Shown: positions 10,197 to 23,005, numbered from the stretch's first letter. The stretch: DNA of 64,000 bases from Trichobilharzia regenti (GCA_944472135.2 OX235262.1:39545804-39609803), one strand, 5' to 3'. The notes: generated by a model not told the origin, from the sequence alone. A program made the numbers and translations.

Positions 10197-10420
10197 CTAT
10201 AGAGATGGTTCAGTGGTAGAATCCTCGCCAACCACGAGTTCTGACGGGCTGAATTCCCAGCCGACATACTCCTAAACCTCCTTAAGCCGCTAATAAGCTG
10301 GAAAAAGACAGAAGGTTAGCTTTGAAGCCAGTAAATTCACTCCATACAGACAACAACACCTATACTGAAACTTCACTGCTTAAAGCTCAGAATACAAAGA
10401 GGTGAAAAAAGAGCAATGAT
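10197..10420 (+). repeat. tRNA-headed SINE, family B
   Basis: TGGTTCAGTGGTAGAATCCT is box-A-like; the box B region is damaged. The body (CTGGAAAAAGACAGAAGGTT) and the end (AAGCTCAGAATACAAAGAGG) match family B. Confidence 0.65.
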
Positions 10421-10924
10421 GTATTGCCTTCATTAGATAGACGGTAAACAGTTGGAACTAGAATGGAAAGAGAAAATAACAAAATAATTCTTTTGTAGTG
10501 TAACTTTCGTCGACTTTTGAATGTCAAGCAGGTGGAAAGAGCTCATCCCGTAATTATATACCCGTTGATTGATTTATTATACCGTGATATTCAGGTTAAC
10601 GGAATACTCATCCTAGCCTTTTACACAGCCACAGTCTCATCCTGTGGTGCAACTATAGACAGGCGTCCTGTACCCCACTGGAATCATATTGATTTAAAAT
10701 ATGCTTGTTTTACATATACTGTTCAGAATTTCATCTTAAAAACGCCAACTGTATCAACTTTCAATTCAGCCCTCCTCAAGGGTTGCAGCCTACTGTTTTG
10801 TTCTTTATTCTTTGCGTTCTAAGTGGAACATGATTTCAAAATGACCACTCCGTCAACGTTTCATCTTATTGTAATGGATACCTCTCATCCACTTGACACA
10901 TTATATATATTTATTTGTTTGAGA

Positions 10925-11063
10925 ACAGTTAGAGAACCACTAAAATCAAGGAGTACTGGACAGCTGTTTCGTCCTAGTTTGGGACCTGTCGGCAGTATGC
11001 ACCCACTGCGTTTTGAACCCAGGACCTTCCGGTTATGAGGCGAGCTCGTATACCATTCAGCCA
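10925..11063 (-). repeat. tRNA/hammerhead SINE (family C), minus copy of a head-to-head pair
   Basis: On the minus strand: box A TGGCTGAATGGTATACGAGC, box B GGGTTCAAAACGCAGTGGGT (damaged), then CCGACAGGTCCCAAACTAGG, ACGAAACAGCTGTCC. Stem II (GTCC/GGAC), GAAA and the ACAG/CTGT stem III are all present; the CUGAUGA box reads CCGACAG. Faces the copy at 11098. Confidence 0.75.
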
Positions 11064-11097
11064 CTAGAAGCCAACTTAATGGCCCGTTTATTCTAAA

Positions 11098-11245
11098 TCC
11101 TACCAATTCAAGCTTGCCTTGTAACCAGAAGGTCCTGGATTCCAGACCCAGAGGCTCTTTACTGACGATGAGTCCCAAACTAGGATGTAAAAGCTGTCCA
11201 ATACTCCCTGGTTTTCAATGGTTCTCTAACTGATATCAATCCATG
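11098..11245 (+). repeat. tRNA/hammerhead SINE (family C), plus copy of a head-to-head pair
   Basis: 5'-truncated copy starting near CCAATTCAAGCTTGCCTTGT. Box B region GGATTCCAGACCC is damaged. Hammerhead relic at 11160-11208: TTACTGACGATGAGTCCC, AAACTAGGATG, AAAAGCTGTCC. Ends in the family tail (GGTTCTCTAACTGATATCAA). Confidence 0.7.
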
Positions 11246-11589
11246 GTCTAATATGAAACAAACAGAATCCCTACAAACTAATTCTTTAAAAGAATACATA
11301 TACAAGTATATACTTTTTAATGTAAACAAGTGTGGTGGATTGGAGTGAGGAGTAGTCAACTGGTAATGGTTGTTCGTTTCCAAATATTTGCATAATTATG
11401 GAAAAAAGAGACTTTTCAGCCTGTCCCTCGTAGAAATAGGCATTTCAAAAGCTCTACTTGGATTTTAAGTCCAAAAACATCCCATTCTGTTACTCATCAT
11501 CATTGTTCACCAATGAACCCTAGAAAATTCAAGTTACTATCTAAGGCTGTTCACCATTCAGTAACACGTTTAGATTAAACATTCATTCC

Positions 11590-11815
11590 TTTTCTCAACC
11601 AGTGGTACATAGGGTTTCACGCTTTGAGTTTTTAATTTTCTAGTAGCTGTGGTAGTATTTTGCGTTACGCAGTGGATTTGCTAGCCTTACGTCTAATCCT
11701 TCCCTCTTTTTCTGATTTATCCTTCAGTAAATCAGATGAGGTTTAGGGGTATGTTGACTAGGAATCAAATCCAAATCGTGTGCATAGTTGGTCAACAGTC
11801 TATCATTGAACCACC
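11590..11815 (-). repeat. tRNA-headed SINE, family B (minus)
   Basis: Begins CCAGTGGTACATAGGGTTTC (3' end of the family on the minus strand) and ends in a damaged tRNA-like head near GGTCAACAGTCTATCATTGA. Point changes spoil box B. Confidence 0.62.
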
Positions 11816-12159
11816 ATCCTTTGTTTAACTAAAACTACACTTCTGCAAAGTTCAGTAATAGGTTACTAAAAATCTCTAGTCATTATTTCTCTCTTACAAC
11901 TAATTTTTTCACAAAAACATTTTTGTATATTTTTCTGTTTCAATCTGTAATATTTGTATCGTTTTTTTTTATGCCTGTACGATACTTACCACCTGTAATT
12001 TCCATGATAATAAAAGTTCAATGTGATACTATCTCACGTGAGGAAAATTACATATATAACAAAAATTGGAATACTATGCATTATAAACGTTCCACTTGTT
12101 CACACTCACATTCAGTCAGTTGGATCACAAGAATGAACATGTAGCCTTTTGTTTGAAGT

Positions 12160-12196
12160 ATTGATCGATTGATCGATTGATTGATCAGTTGATGTG
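12160..12196. repeat. GATT/GATC-rich simple repeat
   Basis: Tandem GATTGATCGATTGATTGATC-type units. Confidence 0.8.
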
Positions 12197-12444
12197 TTTG
12201 CAGTATTGTGGTATCATCTGATTATATCTTGAATAGTACCATGACAATAACATCCATAGGGGGAGAAAACTGTTACACACACTCTTGAAGAATTAAACAC
12301 TTTTACTGCTGTGTAGGGAAACTGTCACTTTCGGTTTCGTTAAAGGAAACTTGTGTTGTGTAAGATAAGAATCTGTGACTTTAAAAAACATGGTTACTTT
12401 CATCCGTTCATGAACTGACTTAAGCTGAACTTCATGGGGCAGTG

Positions 12445-12640
12445 AATTTAGTTGGTCCCAGTGGCTGAATGACTACTGAATTCGCCTCGTAATATGAAGA
12501 ATTTGAATTCAATCTCAGCTGGAGTTACGCGCGAGTACTGTTGGGAGAGTTCTGAAATCGGACAAAATATCTGTCAAGTACTTTCTGGTTCTTATTGGTT
12601 CTCCAGCTGATGTTTGCACACCATCTAAATTAAAAGTTAA
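12445..12640 (+). repeat. tRNA/hammerhead SINE (family C), degraded
   Basis: GGTCCCAGTGGCTGAATGAC is a good box A; box B is weak (AATTTGAATTCAATCTC). The hammerhead region reads TCTGAAATCGGACAAAATAT, too changed to fold. Ends TTGGTTCTCCAGCTGATGTT. Confidence 0.6.
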
Positions 12641-13214
12641 AGCATTCCCATCGGTGACAAAACCTAATGAAAAATATATGTGACTGGTTCTTCGCCTTCA
12701 ATTAAAGTATCAAGTGTTTAATAATAACGGTTATGTTGTAAACTTAGGCATCAGAATTAGGTGAACAGTGGGGAGCAAAATGAAACTGCTCTGCATCAAT
12801 TTATTCTCAGGAAGACTAATTAAGCTGCATTTGGTGTACTATTTTGTACTTCTGATCGCGACTCAGCTGATGAGTTTCAGATCAGACGAAACTATCTTTG
12901 TTGATTTCAGTGTCACCCATTTTATGGTTACTTAAATGAAAGTATTATTGAGTAAAATTCATACACTCCTTTCAGGAACTGACGTAATGATTCAAAATTC
13001 ATCTCATAATCGGCTGTAACCCAAACTGGTTGATGAGTACTGTTCGACGTAAACATAATAAGCGTAAATTGTAGTAAAATGCAAATAAAAAGGTTTAAAT
13101 GACTATCTAGAATGATTATTTCTTCATGTATTCATTTTAATTGTACAAAGTTTGAAACTATGGATAAAAATAGTGAAACAGTGGAAAAATTATTATTATT
13201 ATAATTCGTTCCTA

Positions 13215-13505
13215 GTGTCACTAATGGATCATATGGCTTTAACAGCATATCTTCACTTCACTCTTTCCTTCGTGGTCTTTTTCAACTCATTCCATCATTG
13301 CTCACATGCTTTCATATCTTCTTCACATTATCACCTCCATGCCATTCTTGGACTCATGCCCAACTCTTCGTTTCCTATTTGAATTCTACTCACGGACTTG
13401 GTTTGTGAATTAACTCGAGTGTCCACTGAATTTCCACTTTGTTCTACATGTGTGTTGGGTGATAGGTTGATGGCTGGCTGGCTGGCTGGCTGCATTCACA
13501 GTATT
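13215..13505 (-). repeat. Non-LTR retrotransposon tail, diverged
   Basis: CTTCACTTCACTCTTTCCTT and the line CTCACATGCTTTCATATCTTC-style tract follow the order of the RTE-like minus-strand tail (compare 53180-53340). A (GGCT)n run at 13471-13492 interrupts it. Confidence 0.5.
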
Positions 13506-14639
13506 CCTTGTTACCTATCCTCTCCGGTTAGTTGATTACGTGGTCTTCAGTATCGAGTGGAATCTTTTTTGAGGGAAATCTATAGCCTATTGGAAAGAAT
13601 GATGGCTGATATAACTTTTCTGAGTGAACAATACTCTTCTATGTAAAGAAAGTCTAAAATTCAGATTACAAAAATCATCCGGATATTCAGTTTCTTACCA
13701 AAGAGTATGTCGATGGGTAGTAGCCCCCATTTTCATAATGTACAAATATGAGTCACCAATTAATAAATGTCTACAGGATTTTTGACTAGAATTTCGTTTT
13801 TTACAACTCATCGCGTTAGCTAGGAAAATAACAATGAGGTTAAATATTGTGTTGAGTAAGGAAGGCCAGTCAATCGATGAGTTTAAGGGTTTTATTGGTT
13901 AAAGGGCCTAACACATTCAGTACTCTCATCGGACTGCTGTATTTCCTTGGAAGCATTTTTAGCCAGTGCAGCATTCGAGTGAAGAAGAGTAAGAGGTTAT
14001 CGTACTAAAAAATGATATGACATAAAATCTATCATCGACCTTTAGACCCAATTGTGCAGGAAAGTGTGAATAGATTGACTGCAGTCTTCGTGATTCAAAG
14101 AAAATGGTATCTCTTGGTAAAATATTTCAAAGTTGTTCCCAGTTGTCTAGATGTATTCAATTTAATGTGATCTGCCAAATTCTTGAGAGCCTCAATTCAC
14201 ATGTTCTCTCTTCTATATATTTTCGTCTACTGTATTTCCAATAAGTTTCTTTATCTTACTTTATATATGCTAATACACTTCGCTTTAAAGTTAAATCCTA
14301 AATGGTTTGTTTAGCTATATAAATTTCTGTCTACATTTAAATTTCTCTTAAATTCCGCGATAAAATTAAACATTTTGTTTTGGTCGATACAACAGACTGT
14401 TAAAATTGATGGACCTTCTAGTTTAACCGCTGTCCAAACAACCTTTTGGTATAACAGGACACGTAGTTCGTCGGGTCGATGTAACGGCTATTGATCAGGT
14501 TACGCGGAAGTAATTATTGATAGCAGTAGAACTATTTGTTCTTATATACACTAAAAAATATTGTGTTGGTCGCATGATCAGTTGACTCAATTCTTAACTC
14601 ATTAATTTCGAATTCCACTATCCAAACACTTTATGTTAC

Positions 14640-14914
14640 CGAAAATACCCACTGAATCATGAAGAAAATAAAAGACAAATTCAGCGAAGAAAATTTTCTT
14701 TATCAACAAAATCATCTTCAGAGACTGTACAGTCGTATTTATATTTACCAAAAATGTATAGTTGTCTACTAATAAGTAATAATTATTTATGTCACACCCT
14801 ATTACTCAATAATAAACCACCATACATTTTTGGTAAGTATAAATACGACTGTACAGCCTCTGAAGATGATTTCGTCGACAAAGAAAATTATCCTCACTGA
14901 ATATGTCTTTTACA
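14640..14914. mobile_element. Palindromic PLE-terminal repeat element
   Basis: Arms from about 14668-14785 and 14800-14914 are reverse complements: AGACTGTACAGTCGTATTTA near 14723 mirrors AAATACGACTGTACAGCCTC near 14841. The outer sequence (GAAAATACCCACTGAATCAT, then CAGCGAAGAAAATTTTCTTT) matches the left end of the 3-kb palindromic PLE at 41113-41220. No coding capacity. No clear target duplication found. Confidence 0.7.
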
Positions 14915-15789
14915 AGTGTACTGCTGAGTCGCTTTCTTCTATTTGTTACTGACCAGTATTGACTATTGAAATTAGTGAACATTGAATAGAAACGTCATAA
15001 CAGTATACACAAACTTGCGGCTATTCTAGTTAACACATCTCATAATAAACTGAAATACAGAGGAGAAAGCATAATTACATAGATAGTAATGAGAATCTAA
15101 TGAATCTGGGGTAGCATAAGTTGGGTGAATGCACCTGTGCCACTGAGATTGATTTTCACCCATGCAACCAACAGTCTCCAGACATCGGATATCATCATCT
15201 CGAGGGCACTAGTCAAGCATGTCTGCATCTGCATATGTATGCGTGAAACCAGCTTTATCATGTATAGAATGTGTGACAAATTATGTGACAGTTCTTATAA
15301 GTAGTACAATCACAATCAGATCATGTGATCAAGACATGCCCTATGTTAGTTCACTTTTATTCTCAACTGATATGATATGCTATCTGGTTTTCGGAACACG
15401 TGTGTATGATTTAACGTGTAGTACACTTATGGGTTTAACGAATCCTGGATTATCTTCATCGATTAATCCCTCTCTCTCTCTCGCTCTCTATGCAAAATAC
15501 AGAATGTTTGATCTCTATGCAGTAACAGCATGCGATTTAGCCTTATATTACTGACGGTACAGTCATATCTGTTTGTAGAGTATTATAGTGAAATAAACTG
15601 GGCTTAAAATCTGTAAGCGTATGGTTGTCAATATGGCGAGCAAACATATGCTCACATTCGTCTGTTTAGCGTTTAATTCTACTGCATTACTGAAGTAATT
15701 TATCTTAGGTTTGTGAGAATAAAGATCATAAGAATTCATAAATATATAAAACAGCCTTAGGAATGATAGTGTTTGATTACTGGTGGATA

Positions 15790-16145
15790 GCGATGGAGAC
15801 ACACATTACTTCCTGCTTGGGACTTGTCATCTGGATGTGCCTGGATCCCAGTAATTCATGATATTTCCACTGGCACTGGAGTTCAGGACCCTTTGACATG
15901 GAAGGCGATCAGTTCCAAGTATACAGTCATTCAGCTCGTAGACCATTCAGCCACTGTGGCCCAACTCGATATCCCATGAATTCTGACTTCTACGGATTTG
16001 TGATTTTAGTATGACCGTCAGCCAATGTCATCAGAGAGTATTTGTCCCCACTCCACTGGGCACAACTTCTCACCAGAATTTCAAACAGCTTCGTCTTGTA
16101 GCCAGTCACTATAATCAGTTCTCTAACTGATATCAATCCATGGGC
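15790..16145 (-). repeat. Sm-alpha-like repeat with hammerhead relic (family D), minus
   Basis: On the minus strand a tRNA-like head (AGTGGCTGAATGGTCTACGA, complement of 15930-15955) is followed by GGATCCAGGCACATCCAGAT and GACAAGTCCCAAGCAGGAAG. Stem I (CATCCAG) and stem II (GTCC/GGAA) survive; GAAA has become GAAG. This copy shows the tRNA head and hammerhead in one unit. Confidence 0.62.
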
Positions 16146-16494
16146 AAACTTGGGGGACCAAGTACTTTAATCCAGTGAACTATATTCTTTCATTACTACC
16201 GGCTAAAGATGGTATTTAAAAACCCCTGAGACTTTGGTGTTTGGAACAAAACTATAGCCCGAATAAGTTCTAAACTGATATAAAATCAATACATTCTAGT
16301 GTTAGAATGAAATGAGGATGAGATTTACAGCGATACTGGACGTTGAATAACTATCTTATCTCGTAATAATGAACTTTTGATTCTACGTATTACCAGTCTT
16401 CACAAACAGTTGGATAGTTGGCAATAGACCTATGGACTGTTTAGGAAATACTGATTGGCAAACGGTAATGAATAAACAGGCATCTCTATAATAT

Positions 16495-17240
16495 CATTAG
16501 CTTAGTGTTATTATTCCCTTTGGTTCAAAATGGAATACAGGATTTCAGTACACATATTAACATTTCAATCTGTTCTCGGAAGTATCTTTTAGTTTTTTTT
16601 CCTTCATACGATTTCCTCATTATCACTCAAATTTCCATCTTGCCTTCTCTCATTCAGGTTCCGCTTGAGGGCCTGGTATGTAATGTCGCCTGAATGACTT
16701 GTCGGCGTATATCCGGCTCATCTCGATTTCCTCCGGTATATTTGTTAGGCTATAAGTTCTTAACTGGTTCTTTGTCAGACTTTCTTCTCGCCTATCAATT
16801 ACGGCCAGCGATGTGATCTTCAGTATCGACAAAAGATAGTCGTCTATGAAGCCTTCAGCCTGTTGATAATGCTTTTCTTGACGAGCTCACCAAATCTCTG
16901 AACAACAAAGAAGTAGTGACCTGCTAGTAGTATTGAAAACTTGAATCTTTTTCTTTTGCTGAGTGCAGTAGATTCTCCCCCCCCCTCCCGGGATTTCAGA
17001 TTAATGAAGATCTTTCGCACTTTTCCAACTCTGACATCCTCATCCGTGCAAATGTCTGTAGTTGAAACGATGTTGCTTAGGTCAGCTAACTGAAAGAGTT
17101 AACTTCCTTTGTATTTCTCTACTTGGTTGTGATTAATGCTTGTTGCTATTGGTTAGGTAATTACTGACGAGCAAACAAACTTTACATTCTACGTAAACCT
17201 TCCTTGGCTCCATTTTGTACACTACTTTCTCTTATAACTT
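16495..17240 (-). mobile_element. Non-LTR (RTE/SR2-like) retrotransposon 3' half, decayed
   Basis: Minus-strand pieces of the RT C-terminus align in order with the longer copy at 53975-55420, for example the stretch 16800-17110 against 54250-54560 (the region encoding IRNKIRIFNTNV and KARYTFINL there). Stops and frameshifts are frequent and a C-run at 16978-16986 breaks the frame. Confidence 0.6.
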
Positions 17241-17984
17241 CTTATTTTCCCAACCTTTTTACCTTTATAAATGATTTCCTACATTTTGTCGAGGCATTTT
17301 CTGGTCTTCTGCCGTAGACATTTACAGTTATTGATTTTTGCGTCAAACGTCACAAGGTAATTAAGACAACACATAAAAATATAGGTCAAGCGTTTGCATA
17401 TTTCTTAAAGTAGCCTAGTAGACCTGTGTGTTTCACTGACTAGCCAGTAGTCGTTCAAAAATTGACTTTCTTTCAAAACTATTAGGTTCAAAAATAAGAC
17501 AAAAACATAAAGGGTATGACCTTATCATTTTTGTGAGAGTTTGCTTGACAATGAATTCATCATTATTCCTATTAATCTTCATGATGTAATGTGAATTACT
17601 TATGTCCTAATGTTAGGAGATTGTGTTATTTACCAATTCACAGGCTTTTTTTGTTTTGTACACACGATCGATAATTTTGTGTATTTTGGGAATAATAAAC
17701 GTGTGACGGCCAGTTTTTAAAAATAAAAAATATGTACGCAGTATTATCTGATCGATGCTGCTGAACCAGTGGAATCCAGTAGACCGATTGTCGTCCTATT
17801 TTGGCGACAAATTTATGTGTATTCCACTGAGAGACAGTATTCGCTCTCAAACTCAAAATAATCTCAATATGCTCACTGTGTTAGGTAGATGATATCTAGT
17901 CAGAGAGCGTGGGTAATCCAGGAGTTTCTATTACTTCTTACTAGTGCCTGTTAATTAAACAGGTACAGCGTATAGCAGGTTGAA

Positions 17985-18262
17985 GGTGAGGATAGTTACT
18001 CATCGAAGAAGACATTGCGAAGTGGTTGCTCTATGTCGTGAACCGGCAGAAGTTAGAATTCACGCGCCATTGGATCGGGTCCCAGTGGCTTGACGGTCTA
18101 CGAGCTCGCCTTGTAACCAGAAGGTCCTGGTTTCGAACCCTGGCGGTGTGTGCCTACTGATGAAGAGTTCCAAACCAAAACGAAACAGCTGTCCAGTACT
18201 CCCAGTTGGTTTCCCAGTGGTTCTCTAACTGATGTCAGCTCATGATGAAGTCCTCCATTCAA
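17985..18262 (+). repeat. tRNA/hammerhead SINE (family C)
   Basis: Well-preserved copy: 5' module (GAAGAAGACATTGCGAAGTG), box A (AGTGGCTTGACGGTCTACGA), box B (GGTTTCGAACCC), hammerhead relic CTACTGATGAAGAGTTCC, CAAAACGAAACAGCTGTCC, and the tail ATGTCAGCTCATGATGAAGTC. Stem II is weakened by the GTTCC/AAAAC changes. Confidence 0.78.
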
Positions 18263-18301
18263 TTAAACAGGAAACTGATCATCTTCTTGGGTGATATGAC
18301 G

Positions 18302-18532
18302 TTTGTGTTAGTGGTTCAATGGCAGGATGCTCACCAACCAGCTCTGTAGGTTTGGGTTTGATTCGCAACCGATGCACTACTAAACCTTACCTAACTAGTA
18401 GTGAGCTTGGTGAAGAGGGGGGGTGAGTGTGAGGCTTCCACACCGTACTTTGTAAAACAAAAATCACCGCTACTGAAACTTCCAAAAGCTGAAGCATGAA
18501 GGCCTATGTTCCACTCAGAACGCAAAGAAATG
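18302..18532 (+). repeat. tRNA-headed SINE, family B
   Basis: Box A TTAGTGGTTCAATGGCAGG; box B region GGTTTGATTCGCAACC. Body contains GGTGAGTGTGAGGCTTCCAC and the end CCACTCAGAACGCAAAG. Confidence 0.68.
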
Positions 18533-19782
18533 TATATATGAATGTACATATAATTACTAAATGTGGTGGGCTTCTAATCTGAATCTTTTTGGTTCAGCGT
18601 TTGTCCAGGGTATTGGTAACCCCTCCATTGAAGAGCCCTAGGTTAGGGCGAAACGAGTAACCAGTAACCCCTGTTTTTCAGCCGTTTTTCAGTGAATAAC
18701 GAAAGCCCTTAAGCAGACGTTTTCATATTTATACTCCCAGAAAATAAATCGTTAGACAACATTTTGTATTTATTGACGAAATAAACCACATGAAAATGAA
18801 GTAAACAAACCATATGACATGAAGCAGAGAGAATTCAGTCTTAGAAGGCAGAAGATGGAACACACAAAACACGCACACACACATCTCAGTACACATATAA
18901 ATGCACTATGAGATGAGGCGATTTTATTTTTGTGTAGTGCTTTTCGTCACGTCACCTGTATTGTCTACTGAAGTTTGGTTTTGTGTTTCTTTTTTGCGTT
19001 GTATTATACTTAACTCGACTGTGCCATCAACGCCTCCTTCTGTGCTTAAACGTCGATCGATGTCAGGAGAAAGAAACGCATTTCTTCATAACTCATTCTG
19101 AATATGCTGCTGGAACATTAGAGCAACAACACTTATTGTTGTTATGCTTGATTCAACTGTTTGTTTATTGATTTGCGTATTGTGTATGTGTCTGCATGTC
19201 GCTTTGAACAATGACGACAAAATCAATAACCATACGAACCGACTGACAATAGAAAACATTTTATTGTGTTGATCACAAAATGTTGTTAGCTTTTTACCTT
19301 GGTTTTTAGAACTGGTTAGAATTATACTAATCGGGCGTTGCCTTCTTGTCGTCTTGTTAATTAAATTTCTTTTTATATTGTCAGAAATGAGCGGTAAACG
19401 CCTAAAAAGCGTCGTCTACTCGATTAAGACTAGTTACTGGGAGTTTAATCATGTTATTTGTGCAACAGTCTCTCTCTCTCAGATTTATCATTTATAATCT
19501 TTGGACAGTTTTATGAGTACCGTTTTTGGTGAAGTGAATCACGCGATAAATTGGGAGCGAAGATAGGGCTGATGAAATCACTAAGCCTAATGAGAATTAT
19601 TGCATAAAGGCGCTTGGATTTCCTAAACCCATTGCATAAGTGCTATCCATAATTCATACCACTTTAATCTTCCTAAACTAAACCATCTGACTTGTATTCA
19701 GGTTACCTAGCTACTTATTTATTTCAGTAGTATTCAGGCACTAATGTTATAATGGCATTTTGTTTTCATTTTGTATTCACAG

Positions 19783-19906
19783 GTAACTATGACTCGTACA
19801 GAAGATGCCCTGCTAGCGATTCGTGATCCAAATCCATGTATTGATGGTCGGAAAGCGAATGTGAACTTGGCCGTGCTTGGAGCTAAACCTCGTCTTATGC
19901 CCGGAA
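19783..19906 (+). CDS. RBM24: Exon 2 of the RBM24/RBM38-like gene (C-terminal half of the RRM)
   Basis: The exon begins after a pyrimidine-rich acceptor (TTGTATTCACAG) and ends at a GTAAGT donor. It is 124 nt: 41 codons plus one base. It opens with VTM, completing RNP1 as RGYGFVTM when joined to exon 1. It continues through [20 protein letters not shown] (family: [20 protein letters not shown]), then KPRLMPG, which closes the RRM. The Tyr usually found in NLAYLGA is Val here. No competing long ORF exists on this strand. The exon lies alone between introns of 16.4 and 32.3 kb. Confidence 0.95.
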
Positions 19907-20439
19907 GTAAGTGACATTTATGTTTTTCTAGCCTCATCAGTTTACTGCTTAATGGAATTGAGTTCATTTAAAATCCAAAATTGAGAATTCTGAAATTTCT
20001 TTATTTGCCTTATGGTCACTGAATTTTAGCATTAATCAAATGGGAAAGTCTAAATTTTTTGAGTGAGACTCTTCCAGACAGTTGAATTCGACTACTGTAG
20101 ACGTCATAATGTGTGATGAGAAATTATTTTCATTGGAAAGCCTTACTTGTGCCTGTAATCATAACAGTTTATTCCGTAACACTCCTTATTTCTGTTATTC
20201 GACTTTGGTATACTGAATTCTGTTCCATATCGCTTCAAATACTACCCATTCCTGTTGCTTCTTCTCTCTTTGTGATGGACTTTCCCTACCTGAGTTAATA
20301 TTAACTGTAGTGAATTACCCAAATTTTTAGCATTAATTTCACTTCAATGCATGAAAACCACACAACTCCAAACTTCCTTCTATAGTCAAGATTAGATGAT
20401 CGGCGGGAAAGGATGACAACGCGGAATTCTAACAGTACC

Positions 20440-20700
20440 TAACAAATATAGAGGTGAAGTGGATGAATTTGCAAAATCACTGAGGGAAATCCCATGTCAG
20501 ACAAGCTTTTCAGTGAAGCAGGAATAAGAAGCGATAGAATCGAGGTATGGGTCTCGAGTGAGATGAAGGTGACTATATCAAGAGGAAATTAAAACTTGTG
20601 GAGAGTCATATAACTAGATGAAAATGATACCAGAAAACTGATTGCAATGCTAGTGTACTACTTAAGGTTTATATTCCACACAGAACACGAGATACAAATA
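20440..20700 (+). repeat. Non-LTR retrotransposon tail (plus)
   Basis: GAAAATGATACCAGAAAACT and TACTTAAGGTTTATATTCCA match, in inverted orientation, the tail at 36490-36600. Part of a larger inverted duplication (see 20748). Confidence 0.6.
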
Positions 20701-20747
20701 ATAACGATAATTATTTGTTATCAAGCCACCTGTTATAATTTATCATT

Positions 20748-21654
20748 GATTCTCTTTTCACCATAAAGTTTAATTTGAAACTGAGTGATTTTGATCACGC
20801 ATCACCGGGTCAAACGCTTATCCATCTCAGTTCAAAAAACAGAGTTCAAACATACTCATAAACACGCACGACTATGATTTCAGATCATATTTTAGAATTA
20901 TTTTTCGTAAAGATTTTAACTTTAGCCAAGAATGACTTCAGTCTATAAGCTTAGTCAATAGACAAAAATAAAAATAAATTGAATTGTATGTAGAATGAAG
21001 AGTACTCATAATGCCGACTGGTGATTTAAAAACTCAAAAGTATTTCCGCTAAAGGTAAAATAAAAATAGTTTAAGTACACTCATTATCAATATCTTGATT
21101 ACTGCCTAATTAGAAAATAAAAAGCGTACTGATGGGAAATACAACAAGTTAATGAAACACTTAGTTCCCTTTGAGTGATTTTTGACAAAACAATAAGGAA
21201 GACGTAATTTATCTGAATTGTGTAACACTATATTTACGCAACACTCATTCTGAACAGTTTGATCATACATGTGCTTGTCATAAGAATTTTAATGAAATAA
21301 AATCAGGTTTTGAAGAATGACAGAGTAGACATAGACCAAGTTAACTGGCCAAATCGAAGGGATAATGATATATTTATCCTTATGTCAACATAAAGTTTAC
21401 CGATGAGGGTGTAATGTGATGACAGATTGCTTTTGAACACATATAGGTGGTTTCAACATCCTGATCGCTATGGCTTCCACAACAGTAGGATGTACCTCAA
21501 AAAAGATGTGTAAAGAACTACTTTTTGCCAAGTATCTATAATATGTTCTGCGATAGAAGAACTACGGCATCTGTTTTTCCCATGAATGCATTCAGGGAAT
21601 CGAAGCTATTCAGGGATATGCTTTGAAGCGGTTGTTTTCGGAGATTGATGAGTC
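20748..21654 (+). repeat. Inverted duplication, left copy
   Basis: About 900 bp reading in the same order and with few changes as the reverse complement of 34889-35831: both carry ATCACGCATCAC(C/T)GGGTCAA, TTGTCATAAGAATTTTAATG and GGTGTAATGTGATGACAGAT. No ORF of note; I do not recognise a family. Confidence 0.82.
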
Positions 21655-21954
21655 ACTCCGAAGTACATTTCACCAAATGTCTGTTCGTTTCAGTTCACAT
21701 AATAGAGTTCACACATACTCATAGACACGCATGCAGTGCACCACATGAGTGTCTACACGCACGACTATGAGGGTAGATCATATTGCAGATTTATTTTCCG
21801 CTAAAATTATCACTTATAGTTGGAAAAATGACTTCATTTGAGAACCAATCTAATCAAAAATAAACTGAGGTGTAAAATAGATAGTACTCATAAGACGATT
21901 AATTATTTAAACAAATAAAAACATTAAAACAGTTAGTCCCTTGGATAAATTTGA

Positions 21955-22660
21955 ATAAGGCATTTAGAAGACAAATTTCGTGAGATTATATCTTCATTTC
22001 ATAGTTTCTTCACAACCGCTTTACAACTAACATGGTTAACAATAATCAAATAAGGTTCATGTCAATTGCTAGATCACTGTACCTACGATTAAATGATGAA
22101 ATTCTGGGGACTCTACTTCATATCGTATCTACAAGTTCTTGCGCAGCTGCGGTGACACCTATATAGGTAGAACAAATAGAATGTTCCAATGTCGTTGAAA
22201 ACAACATGTTACAAAATGGTTACCAAATCATATAGAAAATCCCAATGTGATTAATCTGAATAGAAATCCAGCATCATCCATTGGAAAACACTTATTAATA
22301 CCAGGTCACAAAATCAATATTAATGACTGTTTCACAATTATTTCACATAACTCTAATTCAAGGTTATTGAAGGTGATGGAAGCACTTTGGGGATTAATCA
22401 CATACAGCCTAAACTGTGTGTACAAAAATCAATAGACTTCAACCTTCGCCTACCATGGACTACTTGACCTATTTAAATATGATTGGTCATTAGTATGTAC
22501 TTTTGTTTTTTATACAACTGAGTAACTGTCATGATCTTTATTTGATTATTGTCAACCATGTTAGTTGGGAAGCGGTTGTAAAGAAACTACGAAATGAAGA
22601 TATCATCTGGCGAAATTTGTCTTCAAAATGCCTTATTCAGATATAAAAACATGCCCACTA
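21955..22660 (+). mobile_element. Decayed PLE with GIY-YIG remnant and inverted ends
   Basis: About 22141-22440 reads CSCGDTYIGRTNRMFQCR, a stop, KQHVTKWLPNH, then NPASSIGKHLLIPGHKI and finally QPKLCVQKSIDFNLRLPW. This is a GIY-YIG domain plus the conserved PLE C-terminal tail, with an internal stop and one frameshift. The flanks 21955-22060 and 22545-22655 are imperfect inverted repeats (both contain the TCTTCATTTCATAGTTTCTT motif or its complement). RT is missing, so this is a 5'-truncated copy. Confidence 0.8.
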
Positions 22661-22884
22661 AGTTTAAAACAAAAATAGTGACATTTTTAACAGTGATAAT
22701 AATAGGATAATAAGTAGTAAATCAGACTGATACGGAGTAATTACTGCTCATACTTCATTGCTATCTATCTAGGTTTCTTTCTAGGATGATAGGCAGATCC
22801 ATATTTCTAAGTGCTTTTGATACATAGATTACGGATCTTATGTTGTAGAGATTTAGATTAATTTCAGTTAAATACCACTTAAAT

Positions 22885-23005
22885 TAGGGAGCAACGAAAA
22901 ACTGCTCCCTTCTAGTTTGGGACTGTTTAGCAGCGCATTTCGACGACCTCACCAGGAATCGAATCCGGGACCTCCAGGTTACAACATCAAGCTGTTCGAT
23001 CACTT
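22885..23005 (-). repeat. tRNA/hammerhead SINE fragment (family C), minus
   Basis: Minus-strand box B GGATTCGATTCCTGG is intact; the hammerhead part (ACAGTCCCAAACTAGAAGGG) keeps stem II only in part. Confidence 0.6.

Larger units (their letters stand above)
3355..19782 (+). other. Intron 1 of the RBM24/RBM38-like gene (about 16.4 kb)
   Basis: Bounded by GTAAGT and CAG and splitting RNP1. It holds a foldback insertion, PLE and non-LTR relics and SINEs, listed separately. In 3361-4130, 7700-8090, 9540-10140, 11250-11580, 11830-12430, 12640-13210, 13510-14660, 14920-15790, 16150-16490, 17240-17980 and 18540-19780 I see no convincing gene; they are AT-rich unique-looking DNA with short simple repeats such as AAT at 3783-3801. 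The last 150 bp before exon 2 contains only the acceptor signals. Confidence 0.9.
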